Shown here one piece after another: positions 62,433 through 64,000 of a stretch of DNA of 64,000 nucleotides. Source of the DNA: Acanthacorydalis orientalis (taxonomy: Eukaryota; Arthropoda; Insecta; Megaloptera; Corydalidae); assembly GCA_034766995.1 (NCBI GenBank), contig CM068322.1, positions 17,095,745-17,159,744 on the forward strand, read 5' to 3'. The position numbers and the translations under genes were made by a program. The notes beneath the pieces were generated by a model that was not told the DNA's origin, did no database searches, and saw only the letters and a list, made by a program, of their open reading frames with translations. Within the stretch, counting starts at the first letter, position 1. Every line of letters begins with the position of its first letter.

Positions 62433-63875
62433 TATCAAAAAATATATTATTTAAATTATTTTGAATGCTGTATCAAATGTACCAACTAAGTACAAATTGC
62501 AATATATAATAAAATTATCTGATTCACTGTAGAAAGAGAGAAATAAATTAAAAGTGATTAGTGAAAAATTAAAATCACTATAAATATTATGTAGATAAAT
62601 AAATTTGAAAAACTAGTTAAATTTAAATACAAATAGATTATGATACATGGATAATAAATATATCTGAGAAAATATGTATTTATTTATATTGTTTAAATAT
62701 TAATCATATTTAAAATAAGATTGTATGTTTGAATATATATTTTAACTTATTATATAAAACGAAATTGAGATGAATAAGCAATTACATAATATTCTAGGAA
62801 GTATAATTTACTATTGAACATGTTTAGTATTTAATCTATCAGTGTTGAGTGTGTCGTATCTTACAAGTATTTCGAAAAATAATTATGTTGTATGGTAAGA
62901 TAAAACGATATTTGATATATATATTATCTTTAAAAGGTAGAAATGTGTTTAAACTAAATCAACTTTTTTATGTTGTAATGACATTGAATTTGTTACTATA
63001 AATTTAAATAATGTTTATATATATACGAGTATATATATATATGATAATTATTTTTTTGTTCACTAGAGATATGTTAACTTATAAAATGAATAGTATAAAT
63101 TGGTGTTGTTTTTAAAATGTGTATGGATTTTATGAATATTGTTTAATTTGAAAGATAATTTTTGTTTTTATAAATGGAAAAATGGCTTATATTTTCTAAA
63201 TTAGACTCTAAATTTATTTTAGTACTAGTAATTTCAATTTATTAAATATTCTTGGAATGCATCATGAAATAAGAATTATTGATTGAAATTCAAAATGTAA
63301 AAATATGCTAATGATTTGTTAAATATTAATATTTGTCATGAGATATAAAATTTACAAAAATACACATTTTGATAAAGTTTGGATTAAAGCTGGAAATAGA
63401 TAAAAAGGCAATATTTATATTATGTAAATTTTAATGAGAATTGTTTAATAGCTAATTTTATTTTATTTCAGAATATTTTCTTATATATACCTATATATAT
63501 CTATATATATATATATATTCATTTTTTTGTATGTTATATAAAAAATGAATTCGAAAACATAAAAAGTGTTGATCTAATATTTTAATGACTGATTTTTACT
63601 TTTTTAATCACTTAGTTAACAACTGTTTAAATTGTTTTATCTTTTATCTGATATATCAATTAGCAGATATATGAATATACTTTATTTATAATCTTATCTT
63701 CTTTGCATTTCTTAGATAGGTACACTAATACAATAAATTCTCAAAAGTTTAAGACTGTTTCATAATTTATATATTATAATAGTTTAATATCAATACAGAG
63801 TTTATTTGTAAAGATCACATTTTGATAAATATTTCACTAATTTAAATACTTATTTTCATGGAATATATTTTTTAG
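62433..63875. other. Gene-free spacer
   Basis: Presumed LMAN2 promoter region and left flank of whatever gene lies to the right. Small TA arrays only (63010-63045 and 63484-63520). Confidence 0.7.
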
Positions 63876-64000
63876 ATGAAAGACAAACAAGACTGCTATC
63901 GAATAGTCTGTGACATATGTAGTGGTGTTAACATCAACTCAAAGGCAGCATTTTTTAAATTTGCACCTCGTAAATTAGCTTCTTGTAAGTCACTACCAGA
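63876..64000 (+). CDS. Possible 5' coding exon of an unidentified gene (runs off the window)
   Basis: TTTTTTAG at 63868-63875 is a good acceptor, directly followed by an ATG-initiated open frame: MKDKQDCYRIVCDICSGVNI, then NSKAAFFKFAPRKLAS. Base composition and codon use resemble the real exons. A GTAAGT at 63984-63989 could end the exon. The CDIC pair could be part of a zinc-binding site, but not enough is visible to name a family. Confidence 0.45.
   Translation, partial: MKDKQDCYRIVCDICSGVNINSKAAFFKFAPRKLASCKSLP

Overview
The window looks like nuclear DNA of an AT-rich insect. A hymenopteran is the best fit, but this is inferred from the style of the proteins and not proven. Every supported gene has GT-AG introns, often only 60-100 bases long, and A/T-rich codons. 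The gaps are packed with (TA)n microsatellites and decayed Tc1/mariner/pogo transposons. There is no operon structure, CRISPR array, rRNA or tRNA that I can see.

Layout. Bases 1 to about 21,500 hold no recognisable host exon and are probably intergenic or a giant first intron. They contain two co-deleted mariner derivatives (7045-7589 and 9338-9888), a mariner C-terminal scrap (11395-11520), a Tc1-like relic (about 11760-12480), a Tigger/pogo relic with terminal repeats (13491-15261), some GC-richer islets of unknown nature, and a mariner with a nearly intact catalytic domain and perfect terminal repeats (20433-21336). Next come two tandem Na+/K+-ATPase beta subunit genes (bodies at 21526-23050 and 25687-27323, both +). 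Neither has a visible first exon.

Bases 28282-41174 (+) carry a roughly 26-exon coiled-coil gene with two alternative C-termini. It converges on a CFAP119/CCDC189-like axonemal gene (41431-42288, -). A 433-base TA array then precedes a mitochondrial ribosome silencing factor gene of the MALSU1/RsfS family (43034-43829, +). An XK-related membrane protein follows (44109-46562, +). Next are an unrecognised 273-residue protein (47167-48250, -) and alpha/epsilon-sarcoglycan (49190-51649, -). Sarcoglycan is divergent with a type I inositol polyphosphate 5-phosphatase (INPP5A, 52154-55962, +). INPP5A has two alternative last exons reached from a GC donor, and the longer one ends in a CaaX box. The VIP36/LMAN2 cargo lectin lies at 60977-62432 (-), and a possible exon of another gene runs off the right edge.

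The genes do not form one pathway. Two themes recur: membrane or secretory proteins (ATPase beta, XKR, sarcoglycan, INPP5A, LMAN2) and probable ciliary, sperm or centrosomal proteins (the coiled-coil gene, CFAP119-like and perhaps the 273-residue protein). All exon models were built by eye from reading frame, splice signals and phase, and every listed model keeps an open frame across all junctions. Nothing here is clearly a new defence or mobile system. The strongest novel leads are the INPP5A terminal-exon switch, the two beta-subunit bodies that may share one upstream first exon, the alternative C-termini of the coiled-coil gene, a family of about 550-base deletion-derivative mariners, two unnamed foldback/MITE-like elements in one intron, and TA arrays that repeatedly abut 3' splice sites.
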